A stretch of DNA of 64,000 nucleotides from Macrotrachela quadricornifera (lineage: Eukaryota; Rotifera; Eurotatoria; Philodinida; Philodinidae), in assembly GCA_022393335.1 (NCBI GenBank), contig JAJEKB010021337.1, positions 1,180,327 through 1,244,326 on the forward strand. Direction: 5' to 3'. Under the pieces are notes generated by a model. That model searched no databases, was not told the origin of the DNA, and saw only the letters and a program-made list of their open reading frames with translations. A program made the translations under genes and the position numbers. Positions 11,661 to 22,970 of the stretch are shown here, one piece after another (within the stretch, counting starts at the first letter, position 1; each line of letters begins with the position of its first letter).

Positions 11661-13176
11661 CTTCCCCCTTGGGTACAATAATTTAGATTAACTGATTCTG
11701 CCAGATTTTAGTAGAATATTTTCATATGTGTGATCATAGAAGACATGATTGCATTAGTAAAATGACGTAGATAATGCCTTTTATATTACGTCTCATTAGG
11801 AATATTATCATTTTTTCTCTTTTCTTTGCTAAAATGCCTTACTCCAGTTTTGATTTCGTATCTCACTTTATTGCTGAGCATATTGGCATAAGTTCCTTAT
11901 ATATTCTGGCTTTTCAATGATTCGCGTTCGTTAAAACCATAGGAAAAAAATAAAAAAGTTTTATTTGCTCTAGTTCGTAAGAGACAAGTGTCGAAAACAA
12001 GTTTTCAGATAAAACAAGGTTTTTTTTTATTAACAGTGATACAGTGCCTCCATTTTCTTTAAACTCGGTAGCAATTTATTGTCTTACGAAGACTGAGAAA
12101 TGTGAAGATTTATTCAAGAAGTATATGTTGTATTATATTCAAATGAAAATATCCCCATGTTAGCGGCTATCATGATCACTCAGTAAGTAAACATTCACGA
12201 GGCAAATCGTCTGACTATGTTATTTCATCATTGTCAAATGATAACAATAAAAGAATTGTCGAGTTATGCATCTCCTATACTCGATCTGTTGTCCGTCGTG
12301 TCACCATAGTTCATTGTAGAAGATATTTAAAGCAAACAGGAGCATATGAACATATAATTGATGTTATCATACTTAATAATCATGATATTGTCACTGATGA
12401 TCATATTTCTTAACTATATCAATGCCGACAGATTGAATCAATTCGAATTGTAGCATCTTCTCTCAAGAAAAGCACTAACAGTCATAACACAAGAACAACT
12501 CAAATATTTGACAAATGTCAACTGATGTTTGTTTCCTTGCATGAATTGATCGCTGATATTAATCAAACATGACTAGAAATCTTCGGAAAGATTTATTTTT
12601 CTCATTCTTAAACGGAGATTCGCTGCAGTTATACTAGTGCTTATTGTAACGAAAAATAAATTTGAACGACTGTTGATTGATACAATATAGTAGTTGAGCT
12701 TGTTCACTTTTGCTATCATTCAAACTTAAGTTTGTAACTTGTAAGAAGATTTTTATTTCATCACTGTTCTTTTCTTCACATGCACAAACCATCAACTCAC
12801 TATATTCATATCACTCGTTCTCTTCTTTTTGTTTTCTTTCCTCTCCTTTCAAATGATTCGACTCACATCATCTGATGATGCAATTACGTGCAATACTATA
12901 TAAGTATGATATCAGTGAAGATTTTCATTATGTACATGTTGTATCGCATATGAGCAATATTGACGAAAGTTAATATCATATAGTTATACTATCACATAAG
13001 CGTGATATTGGGTAAGGTTGATTCTATATGACTATGCTATCATCAAGAGATGATAACATGTAGTGACGATCTCTGTGTTTATCAGCACACTTACGTATTT
13101 GATTGTGAATTGATTTACGAAGATATTGAATTTTATTGGTATAATTTACAACTTCTTTTTTGAACAATTTAATCAT
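11661..13176. other. Mostly non-coding; possible degraded ORF at 12231-12572 (+)
   Basis: A plus-strand frame from 12231 runs to a TGA at 12570-12572, interrupted by one TAA at about 12411. It has no ATG start and no recognisable domain. It may be a gene fragment, but chance cannot be excluded. Positions 12890-13080 contain loosely repeated TATGAT/ATATCAT words. Nothing else is supported. Confidence 0.25.
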
Positions 13177-14124
13177 CTATTGAACTTTGCTTTTCACTTC
13201 ACCGTGTTCATAAGAAAATTTATGATTCAAATCGGGACGATATTTTTCTTCAGCTTGACTATAATCTTGAAATGGCAAATCGCGTTGCTTCACAGCCTGT
13301 TGAACACTGAATCGAGCAGCTGTTGTCACAAACTGCATAACTTCAGGTGCATGACGCATAGAATCATCCAAAATACAACCTAATAATTGTGTATTATGAA
13401 GACCTTGATTTCGATAGATCTGATTTACCATTTATTTCATAGTAGCTAATTGTGTCATAGGAATATGAGCTAATCTCTCTGCTGTTTTTAAGACTTTGGC
13501 CTCTAATTCGTTAAACGGTACCGATTTATTAATTAGATTGATTTCAGCTGCTTTGTTTCCTGTCAGATCCTCGCCAGATAGAGCTAGTTCTTTACATTTT
13601 GTCAATTCCAAAAGATGAATCCACATACTAGTTAAACACGCTCCCCTAACTCTACTATAAGGAGTTCCAATAATCAGGTTAGCACATAATGCTAAATTGC
13701 TCCCACCACCTACACAATAACCATGAATTTGAGCAATAACAGACTTAGACGAATACTATATAGACATGAATCTAACCACTGGATTTGTTAATTTTGATGT
13801 GGTTAACATAATATCAATTCCAGAATTCCAATTCTCCATTGAATTTCTTAAATTCGAAGGAAGACAAGATAAATCACCACTAAAGTCAAATCCTGCACAA
13901 AATGAAGTGTCATTACCACGAAGTATTATTATTTTAACTGAATCATCATGATTTGCTCTAGTGATTGAATGGCGCAATTCAGAAGATGTTAATGGTGAAG
14001 AAACATGATAAAGTAATGTTTCATATGTTGGGGTAGGATTTATTAAATGTGATGGAATACTCCAAAGTTTGGCATTATCAGGAGAGACTTGTTTTTGAGT
14101 GACATTTCGACCATCATTGTTCAA
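13177..14124 (-). pseudogene. Enoyl-CoA hydratase/isomerase (crotonase) pseudogene
   Basis: A single frame carries the crotonase fold. It starts with an N-terminal DSVKIIILRGNDTSFCAGFD segment (oxyanion-hole region), continues with SVIAQIHGYCVGGGSNLALC (second oxyanion glycines), then GTPYSRVRG, a KELALSGEDLTG segment, and a C-terminal tail ending in YRPDLNHK. It is broken by an in-frame TAG at 13756-13758 (after RFMSI) and a TAA at 13432-13434 (after LATMK). About ten residues that normally follow ALCANLII are missing. No in-frame ATG precedes the homology; a TTTAG acceptor abuts the first homologous codon. The enzyme would hydrate trans-2-enoyl-CoA. Apart from the uncertain 5' end the frame has no introns, and it resembles bacterial-type crotonases, so horizontal origin is possible but unproven. 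Confidence 0.8.
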
Positions 14125-14331
14125 CTAAACATTGCAGAAACTATGAGCTAGACAAAACAAAAATCTGATAGAGATACAAAAAATCTAGTACTGATTTGTT
14201 CTAACCTATATCATGTAATTTAATGAATGGTTCGAATCTCTTTCAACAGGCCAAGTAAAGGTCGTACTTTTAGTTTTTAAACAAAGCTTTATAGACCACT
14301 CATCTTTCTTGAATAATAAAGACATTACCTT

Positions 14332-14907
14332 CCCTAGTCGAACATCTTGTAAGCAAGATCTTGGTCAAGATACAAGGTACAGAAATGTTAACAGATCTTG
14401 AAAACTTAGGTACAAGAAAATATAACTATCTTGCACCAAGATCTTTGCTCAGATCCTGGCATAAGATTTCTAAGATCTTTGCTGAAATATCACCAGCGAA
14501 ACAAAAATATTTCAGAAAATCTCTATGGACGCCTCCAAAATCTACTAATACAGTTCATCGGATACCAAATTTTCATGCCGAATCCGAATATGAAGTCAGC
14601 TTTTTACTATGAGCATCCGCTGACCACTTAGCGGTCAGTGGTCAGTGTAAAACTGTGGAAAATGCCATCTTTGCCGGTATTTTTGGAATGTAGATGATAT
14701 TTCATAGCATTATTCGTCAAAAGTTCCTCGAAAAAGATGAGTAAATATTACTCAGTAATTTCAGCTATTGCAAGATCTTGGTGCAAGATAATTAGATTTT
14801 CTTGTAGCGTAAGTTTTCAAGATCTGTTAACATTTCTGTACCTTGTATCTTGATCAAGATCTGTGGTACAAGAAACTAGATCTTGGTTACAAGATGTTCG
14901 GCTAGGG
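14332..14907. mobile_element. Foldback/MITE (~576 bp) rich in AAGATCTTG
   Basis: The ends are CCCTAGTCGAACATCTTGTAA and its near-complement TTACAAGATGTTCGGCTAGGG. The inverted arms at 14332-14455 and about 14770-14907 both contain GGTACAGAAATGTTAACAGA or its complement. Internal sequence includes a short duplication of GGTCAGTG around 14617-14648. ORFs across it are by-products of the repeat. Confidence 0.75.
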
Positions 14908-15273
14908 TTACGCTCGAGAATATACTATTGAGAGAGACGCTCACTGTCTTTATATTTCGTTAATGTACACTCATTTTTTAATACACTGGTCATGCGAGAG
15001 AGTGAAAGTACATTGATTCAAAGGAGCATTTTCGCAGACCCTGTTACAACCACATAGGATATATTTATATGGTTATTTCTATATTCATATAAAAGTAGAT
15101 AATTTTATGATTGAACATGGAATTATATAGTGGTTGATAGAATTTATTTGAAATTAGTCGTTTGTTTTAAAAGTTCTTATTCAAATTAATCTTCATTTGT
15201 TCGATTAAACAAAACTTTAAAGCAAATCGGATGACAATCTCACTCTCTCATCATCACAATCGTTAATGCTAAG

Positions 15274-17965
15274 CTACAAACACTTGTCTAAATCAATAAC
15301 AGACAATATTGTATACAAAGTTAATATGTTGAATTTATAATCTTTTTCTCCATGAATGGGTATTGCACCGTCAATAATTGAGATACTTGTCTGGATGGGT
15401 GTACGATAACTCAGATATGTTTCAATCATGTCCAAGAAAAAGTTTCGATTCTGGTCTGTATCACGTTCGATAAGCTGATAACTCTTGTGAAGTATATCAA
15501 ACATAATTTCTGTCTCATTAACGCCAATCAATTTCATTAGTTCACAATTAGGATTCAATTGTTTAGTTATTTTGCGATTGGTTGTTAGCTGTTTCAAAAA
15601 CTTTTGTGTTTTCGAATTCCACAGCTCCAATGGTAATGTACTATGTCCATGATCGTCGATCTCTACTACCTCAAAAATTCGTTGTTCAAATCCAGTATCA
15701 TTCTGATTGTGCGATTTTCTAAAAGATGAATCGATATATTGAATAAGTTGTTGTTGTCCTCTAGGCCATTTGACGACTCGCTTTAGTATCAATGGAAGAC
15801 CATTTTCATCGGGCCACAATTTGAAACAATCGATGATTATTTGCAAACTATGTCGAAACAATTGTTCACGTGAATGGTTCAAAATTAGATCAATAATTGA
15901 CTTGAATTGATTGAATTCACTTCCCATCAATCGTTCGATGAGACTATATGTCGCTCGAAGGAAAGGATGGTTAACTTGTAATACAGGTTCATAAGGAGAT
16001 AGAGCGATAACAAGGCCAATATGTGTACCCATTGTATTGACAATATTAGGTGCTGAGAGATAACTGATGACATGGAATGCAGTTGATCTTGGAAAAGGAC
16101 GTTGCAATCCACGATAATGATGATAGTCTTCAAGAAGTTCCATGATGCCGGGACTGTCGAATGTAACAGCAAAAGAAAGTAAATTCTTGTTTGAATCCTC
16201 GAACAATGTGTCATTTGCAACCAGAAATTCAGCAATAGCACCACCAAGTGAATGACCAGTATGCCATAGAATACGATTTTGTTTCACTTGTCTCCGAATT
16301 GTCTCAGTAAAATTTCGTGCTACATGAAGTAGTTTGGGTGGTACACCAAGAAATAAATCATAATCGGCTATAAGTGAAGTAGCATTAACATCTACAACTG
16401 TTCCTCGATGAGCAATGACAATTTCCATTGTCTGAGTATTTTGTACCGCAATACCATAGTATCCAGTATCTTGTGCATCGTCATATTCGCCGATAACCTC
16501 CCATTGTGAAGACAATCGTTTTGTGCAATAGGCAACACCACTGAGCTCGGCTAATTGATAATGAGTTGGCCATAGGTTATCGAATAGTGGTGGCGGTGGT
16601 ATATCTACCGTAGACTTCGCATCCTTACGTGTTTTAAATTTCTTTTCATTCTCCAAAGCTATATACAAGTATTTATCAAATAATTCCCTAGTTTTTTTAT
16701 TTCTGCTCTCACTGGAACATTTCATTATATATGCAACAGATTCGCCGTATTTACGAAGCATAATTAGTGTACTAATGATATACAACTTTGTTCGTGCGCT
16801 ACTGGGATTGTAGATAATTGATTTAGAAAGATCATTATTTGCTTTATCATATCTGCTATGATGATAGAACAAAAGTCCTCGTGACAAGTATAAACGTCCA
16901 AGTAGTATGCCAAGTTTCTTTCCGATTGAACGCTGCTTTCGATATTTTCTTTCATACTTATCTATTATGCGTGTCAGATTTTCTATTGCCCAATCAGATT
17001 GATGTCCACAAATAGTCATATCAAACACAAGTTGTTTAATTTTCTCTTGTGTGGCCTGATCACGGACAGACAAACCCGTCGATGTGACAATCCATTCATG
17101 CTGATCAATTGACAATGGATATCGACTGTGCACACTAACAATCATCGTAGTTGATATTGTAAGAGTGACTACCCAATAGAGAAGAAGCAGAATTCCAAAT
17201 TTGCATATGATAGGACCTTCTATTTTCACACAGAAGAAATCGGCACCCATTGTTCGTATTGCTAATATTGAGAAGGAAATCAGAACAGCGATCAGCACAA
17301 TTATTTTAACGAATACTTCCATTTCAATGCTAATATCATAGATATCATCAACGAACGCTTTCTCCGCATGCCAAAACCAACCATGACAAAAGTATGTAGC
17401 CGGTACTAATAGCGATAAATAAGTCAATAAAGACGAAGAAGTGACAGTACGTGTCGTCTGCTCGGTATTGACTTTCGATCCGGCGCCATAGGACAACAAT
17501 ATAGGTAGGATAAAGCAATAAATCAAAATCATTCGAACTTGAAGATTTGAAGCACATAATGACCAAATTACGAGAAATGCTATTACTAGACAAATGTAAA
17601 GACTTGATTTTTTTTGGTATCCATAGAAAAGCATGAATGTGATCAAAGTCAGCGGTAAAAGTCGAAACATTTGTTCGAGAGTGGGATTATGTTGTGAAGC
17701 CATCTGAAAACATCCCGTATTCAAATGGAGTATGATGGACTGTAGAATAATAACTTCAGACGACCATGTTTGATTGGAACGACAATGAGATAAATAAGAA
17801 GATATGATAGCACATACACTCAGTACCGTTCCCAAGAAGAAGATAATTGTTGCTAATGACCTTCACAGAATAAATTAATCATCGCCAATTGACGTTTAAT
17901 AAAAAAAAGAAAGGAGACAACTTACATCTCTTTTGTTTGATGACTAGTTGTAGAGAACAAAGCAT
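15274..17965 (-). CDS. Multi-pass membrane class 3 lipase with TPR-like segment
   Basis: The large exon 15274-17852 is open throughout. I infer a 40-bp first exon (17926-17965, ATG at 17965) joined across a 73-bp intron (17853-17925, GTAAGT...ATTAG), which restores frame and gives 872 residues. If that is wrong, an ATG at 17703 is the fallback start. The N-terminal third holds roughly six or seven hydrophobic helices. Residues 324-394 look like degenerate TPR helices. A class 3 lipase domain follows: HRGT near 496, the nucleophile elbow GHSLGG at 546-551 (Ser548), a DSPG aspartate near 579 and a THIG histidine near 624 as triad candidates. It probably cleaves acylglycerol or phospholipid at a membrane; substrate and compartment are unknown. 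The frame is intact and one of the longest in the window. Confidence 0.85.
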
Positions 17966-18493
17966 GTGCTACTTACAACATATAATATTGGTTCTTTGTT
18001 TGTCATTTAATGCAAAGAACATATTTCAACCTTATCTTCAATCCTTATCTTTCTCGTTAGAGATACGCAAATATTCTCATACACAAAACATGAAAGAATG
18101 AAAAGAACCAACGTACGATACTGTAGAACAAGTGGAAGCGTATCAAGTGATCTTGTTTTCATAAGATTTTGAGAGAATTCGACTGGATATACCAGTAGGA
18201 AATCTTCTGACAATTTATTAATCACTACTATATCTGAACATACTTTGAGATTTAATCAGAAATCCGCCAGAAATATGTTCAACTCTAACAGACAGAATTT
18301 ATCATATTCTTCAACTAACACACCGATCCGATTTATTCATCTGATTATAGAACGAAATCAAAACTTAGGACAATTCTTCGTATAATTATCTCAGATATTA
18401 CTTGCCATTTAATAGTATTCGTCCAATGTATCTCCATGCTCCTATCGGGTGAACAAAAATGATTGCGACACTTTTGTTTTGTCGATTATTTTT

Positions 18494-18965
18494 CTTAGAC
18501 AAGTGGTATTGTCTTAGTTTTTTTCCAGGAGATGTGCCGTCGAAAGCAATACAAAAGGTGCACGAAGAAATTCCTTTCGATTTACTCTGACGATTTTTCT
18601 AGTCGGTTAAAAGTGAAGATCTGCATGATGCTGCCACGAAGTGTTCGAAAATATTTGAAACATAGTTTGTTTTCCGAATATCTTTGCATAGATAAATGAT
18701 GAAACCTTGAATTTTTTTAAAAACAAGCGCCGTCGAAAGCTCTACAGAAGCTGTATGACCAAAATTCTTATTAAAAAATATAAAGGTCCTACAAACATTT
18801 TTATCATTTTACATATGGTGGGAAGTAGCACTAAAATGTAATATTTCATTTTTAATTTCGAAAAAATGATTAGAACATGTTAGTAAGGATTTATTTTGGC
18901 ATTTTTAGTAGAACTTTCAACGGCGCATCTTTTAGAAAAAAAACCTAAGACTACACCACTTTTAC
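18494..18965. repeat. Degenerate inverted repeat (possible old MITE)
   Basis: TTAGTTTTTTTCC...GATGTGCCGTCGAAAG near 18510-18560 is mirrored by CTTTCAACGGCGCATCTTTTAG...CCTAAGAC near 18918-18955. The element between 17966 and 19388 is otherwise non-coding. The core word (M)GCCGTCGAAAGCTCTAC recurs at about 18728 and is related to a motif scattered through 58.3-59.5 kb. Confidence 0.5.
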
Positions 18966-19388
18966 GATGTTTTACAATTTTTCTTTCAATAATTGCAAAA
19001 CAATGTAGAAGTTTCTTCTCTGATGCAACCATACCAGTTTTTTTTTTATTGAAGATAAACTAAAGATCTTCGCTGTTCGTTTTAAATAGGAAAACATTTT
19101 CTCCTGTTTTTTTTGGGCCATCCGTTATTCTTTGATTGACGGCTCCATTTCTTCGGTACTGAGTCACTGTTATCGACCATTATTCGATTCTTTATGTAGA
19201 GGATTATATGAGAATGAGAAAAGTTCTGCTTGTTTGTCACTACTGTTTTGTGTAAAGAATGGCAGAAAAAAAACTGATTTGATTTTTCTTTTTTCTCTCT
19301 CTGTATGTTGTGCAATGACTTTTTTCACGTGTGAAAACATTTTACATTTATAAAAAATATTCTTCAGAGTGAATTCATTTTCAGTCTA

Positions 19389-20222
19389 ATGACGTCGAAA
19401 AAGACAGGCAATATGATTCTTAATTCTACTAATTCAATCATTAGTCGAACCGGCAACTATTATTTGGATGGAAAAGAAACAAATGGAATTGATTTTACTT
19501 GTTTAGAAAAAGGATTATTATTATTCATTTGTGTATATGGAACGTCCGAAAGTGCTCTAGCAAAAGAAATGCTTTTCTGGGATCATCACCTCTGTGTTGA
19601 CATGATCACTACGGGGAAATGTTTAAAGACTTCGAATGAATGTCGTTTCGAACATAAAACTTCATATCGACAAACAAGTCTTTGTCCAAAATGGTATACC
19701 AATAATCGATGTACTTTTGGTGAGAAATGTGAAGATTCTCATCGATTGGAAGGAGAACCAAATGATAATCGTTATATACGCACAGAAATCGACGCTGATG
19801 TTTTTAAACTACTTCGATTCATTTATAATTTTGCTGTACATTATAACGAATCTGCTATTCATCATAAACAGGAACTTTACAAGGATGTTTTGATTGTTAT
19901 GGTGCATTTAGTAGATGCGTTAAGTCGTAAAAATCCTGGATCGATTGAACATCTCTCTCTATTCTTAGAAAAAAATGCTATGAATCAACTGACTACAAAA
20001 GAAAATCTTCTTTCTGAACTTGACAAACCATTCAGTGTACCAGAAATATTCGTTGATCTTCATATAAATTATAGTGCAGCTTGGTATCGACCAACAGGAA
20101 ATAAACGAGATGTTAATTTCAATGCATTATCACCAGCATTTGTCACTTATTTTAATAGAATCTTTGTTGAATACTATCAAGGACGTCTTAAATCACGCGG
20201 TGCAAAACCAGCATGGTCTTAA
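19389..20222 (+). CDS. Tandem CCCH zinc-finger protein
   Basis: This is a 277-residue, single-exon coding region. A TTTTCAG acceptor-like sequence lies just upstream of the ATG, so the 5' UTR may be spliced. There are two CCCH fingers: C69-x8-C78-x6-C85-x3-H89 and C99-x8-C108-x5-C114-x3-H118. Such fingers usually bind RNA. The C-terminal 150 residues are mostly helical and end in an FNRIFVEYYQGRLKSRG segment that I do not recognise; the layout resembles an MKT1/Roquin-like or other RNA-regulatory protein only in the most general way. The x6 spacing in finger one is slightly off the commonest C-x5-C form. The frame is intact, with no transposon insertion. Confidence 0.8.
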   Translation: MTSKKTGNMILNSTNSIISRTGNYYLDGKETNGIDFTCLEKGLLLFICVYGTSESALAKEMLFWDHHLCVDMITTGKCLKTSNECRFEHKTSYRQTSLCPKWYTNNRCTFGEKCEDSHRLEGEPNDNRYIRTEIDADVFKLLRFIYNFAVHYNESAIHHKQELYKDVLIVMVHLVDALSRKNPGSIEHLSLFLEKNAMNQLTTKENLLSELDKPFSVPEIFVDLHINYSAAWYRPTGNKRDVNFNALSPAFVTYFNRIFVEYYQGRLKSRGAKPAWS

Positions 20223-20554
20223 TCAATCACATTCTGTCGCGTAAAAGAATTCTATTTTTTAAATGAACGTTGTAAATGATAAAGATAGAATATAAGAAGT
20301 GAGCGACGTGCCGTACTTGAGAGTGCAACCGATAGATTATACATAGTAAATCATTCTAGTGTTTTTGCGCAATAATATGCACGTTGTATTGACTGATTGC
20401 GATCGAACATATTTTCTTTGTTTAATTATTCACGAGATACATTACTTATTCAAATTTTTGATGACGTGCACTTCCGAACACTATGTTGGCTTTTAGAATT
20501 AAATAGATAAATGACATATGATTTACCATTCTTTTCATTGTTTGTAAAAGCAAT
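20223..20554. other. Intergenic
   Basis: Nothing beyond AT-rich spacer is seen. It probably contains the 3' UTR of the zinc-finger gene and the promoter of the secreted-protein gene. Confidence 0.4.
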
Positions 20555-21682
20555 ATGTGGAATATTTGGATCTACTTTTTTCTTCTTCATTTTCTGGAGA
20601 TATTTTCGAGCAATGTGACATATGTTCATGTGATAAAGAATGCATCTCTGATGATGCAGAACCCGAATTCAATAGTAATGAATGGTACGTGTAATGAATG
20701 TCTTTGTAGAATAGTATTGAATGCAACCATGGCTTCTTCGTTCAATTGTTTTCATAATAATAGCACATGCGAAATGTTTTTCACCTCCTTCAACAACAGC
20801 TATGATCACTCAGAGTACGAACAGTGTATCGAGTGAGTCTCAACATCTGTTTGATGATTATTTATCAAAAGCTTTTGTCTTTACAAATGCATGTTAAGGG
20901 AACAGAAAATGAAATACTATATCACGCAATCTCTTGTAAGAGATTTTCTAGAGAGTAGAATACTGTTTTAATGATGTATACTCTCAATATGGTTAGAGCG
21001 AAATCTTTGAAAGATGAATATAAATTGATGATCGCCGTTAACTACATGAGAACTTTGTCTTCGTTTAGCATTGAAGGTCAATGTGGTTATAAATGGTGAT
21101 GCTGAGACAGGTCCTTGTTCAATGAACAGAAGTGTCGTACATCCAACTGGATGGGACTACTTTGGAACAATTACACAAAATTTTTATAACAATACGAATT
21201 TTCAATCTATATCTATGACAGATCAGGGACCTAGGTGAAATAAACATCAAACTATTTTTAATAAATTCTGTTCTATTTTCAGTGATAGTGGTCAATGCTA
21301 CTTTGTTGGACAAGCATCAGCGTTTACAACAATGTCGCAAACAGTCAATTTAACCATGTACGTCAATTCTCAATTGATCGACCATCAAACCATTCGGTTT
21401 AATCTTTCAGCATGGATGGGCAGTTATCATAATGATGATGATAGTGTTGTCATCTTGCTGACTTTTACCAATCAACTCAATCATTTGGTCGGTCACATTA
21501 GTACGCTTGGTCCTGTACACGCCGTCGATCGAGGAAATCAGTCATCCTTGCTCTTTCGACAGATCAACGGATTTGTACCTGTTGGTGCTCGTTTTCTGAC
21601 TTTATCAGTTACAATCACTCGTTCTACAGGAAACGATAACGATGACTCTGTCGATAATATGGCTGTCGTATTGTACCAATAA
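20555..21682 (+). CDS. Secreted Cys-rich protein with C-terminal jelly-roll-like domain
   Basis: Exon 1 starts at ATG 20555 with a strong signal peptide (IWIYFFLLHFLEIFSS). It continues into a small cysteine-rich module (NGTCNECLCRIVLNAT, NCFHNNSTCEMF) with several N-glycosylation sequons, and ends near 20833 at GTGAGT. A middle exon (about 21069-21234) encodes LKVNVVINGDAETGPCS and VVHPTGWDYFG; it splices with GTGAAA...TTTTCAG to the last exon (21283-21682), which contains GQCYFVGQASAFTTMSQ and ends in VDNMAVVLYQ. NGDAETG...GW plus a beta-rich tail suggests a galactose-binding-like sandwich. The phase between exon 1 and the middle exon does not match for the best donor, so the first intron (or a hidden micro-exon) is unresolved. 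It is likely exported or cell-surface; the ligand is unknown. Confidence 0.65.
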
Positions 21683-22970
21683 ATATTAAGCTGTTAGAAT
21701 TAAATTGTCGCTCTTGGTCGAAACAAGCACTCAATCGTTTTAATGAAAGGGCTATTGATAAACTCCTCCAAAAAGAAACGGATCTTGAGAATGAGAAAAT
21801 AACGATGATAATCCGTGAAATTCTAATTCTAATTTTCTGTCTGCAAGAGGAAAAGAGAGAGTACACTCAGTGATGAATGTATATCAAATGTATAATAAAA
21901 GCAAATGAATATAAAGCGGACTGCACACATATATAAGAAAGAGAAACAGTAGCAAGGACACTCGTCGTCGCTAACAGGTTTAGTGACGACAAAAAGAAAT
22001 ATTTATTTTTTTCTTGTCCTTACTTTTTCATGCCAATGTTTCGAAAACGACGCAGTTCTGTTCTCTGAATTCTAACAGAATTTTCATTGATAAACAAAAC
22101 CTAATGATTAAAAATAAATATACGATAAATGGACTAGTTTATTATAAAAGTAATTATTAACAAGTATTTTAAAATATACAATAATTAGTATGAAACTTCA
22201 CATTACTTGATCGATTAACAATACTTTTTGTTTCGTTCTCGTATGTTTTTGTGGGTGATATACTTAGATTCTTTTTTGTTTGGATTCGTGTTTGGTTATG
22301 GAACAAAGATCCCTTTCTTCATAATGTGTCGATTGAATTCTTTCTCGTCTTGCAGCAAGATAGGAAATAATCTTTTCTAACAGTTCACTACTTGTCAATA
22401 TTAGTTTTCTAACGTCATAATATTTTATTTGTTTTTGAGATTGTTCATATTTTTATTCGACGTAGAGAACTGAAACTTTCAATAATATGAGATCTTGATT
22501 ATCAAAACAAAACCAAATAGTGCAATACATAATCTACTATGTAAGGATAGGTGAAGCTGCCATTACTACTTTCTTTCTATAGTAGATAACTGGAATTCAG
22601 CAAATGACTTAACTTCGGATATTTGTATATGGAGATAAGGAACTGTTTTATCTTGTTAAAATAGAAATCTGAAGATGACTAGAAAAGATGGAGGTGAGTA
22701 CAAGTTATCACGACGCTTTTCGTTTCAGCTACAAGACCTTCATTTTGACTCTTCAGCGTGGACTCAACACAGGAATACTTCATTCACCAAAAACATAATC
22801 ATTTTCATGAAGGCTAATGCAGTTCATGTCCACCGCATGGATTGCCTTATCTTACTGGTGAGTGAAATTCCATTTGTATTATTCAGTAAAACAGAGTTTC
22901 TCTGCACACGTGCGTCTTTATAGTATATTTTCTATCCAACCATTTTATTATGCTTTATCATTAAAACAAA
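21683..22970. other. Intergenic
   Basis: An 82-codon frame at 22675-22923 (+) has no recognisable features and is not called. The rest is AT-rich spacer between convergent genes. Confidence 0.4.

Noticed and set aside
14225..14250. GGTTCGAATC, a tRNA T-arm-like sequence
   Set aside because: No acceptor stem, A-box or cloverleaf could be built around it.
22675..22923. 82-codon plus-strand ORF
   Set aside because: No domain or splice context supports it; probably chance.
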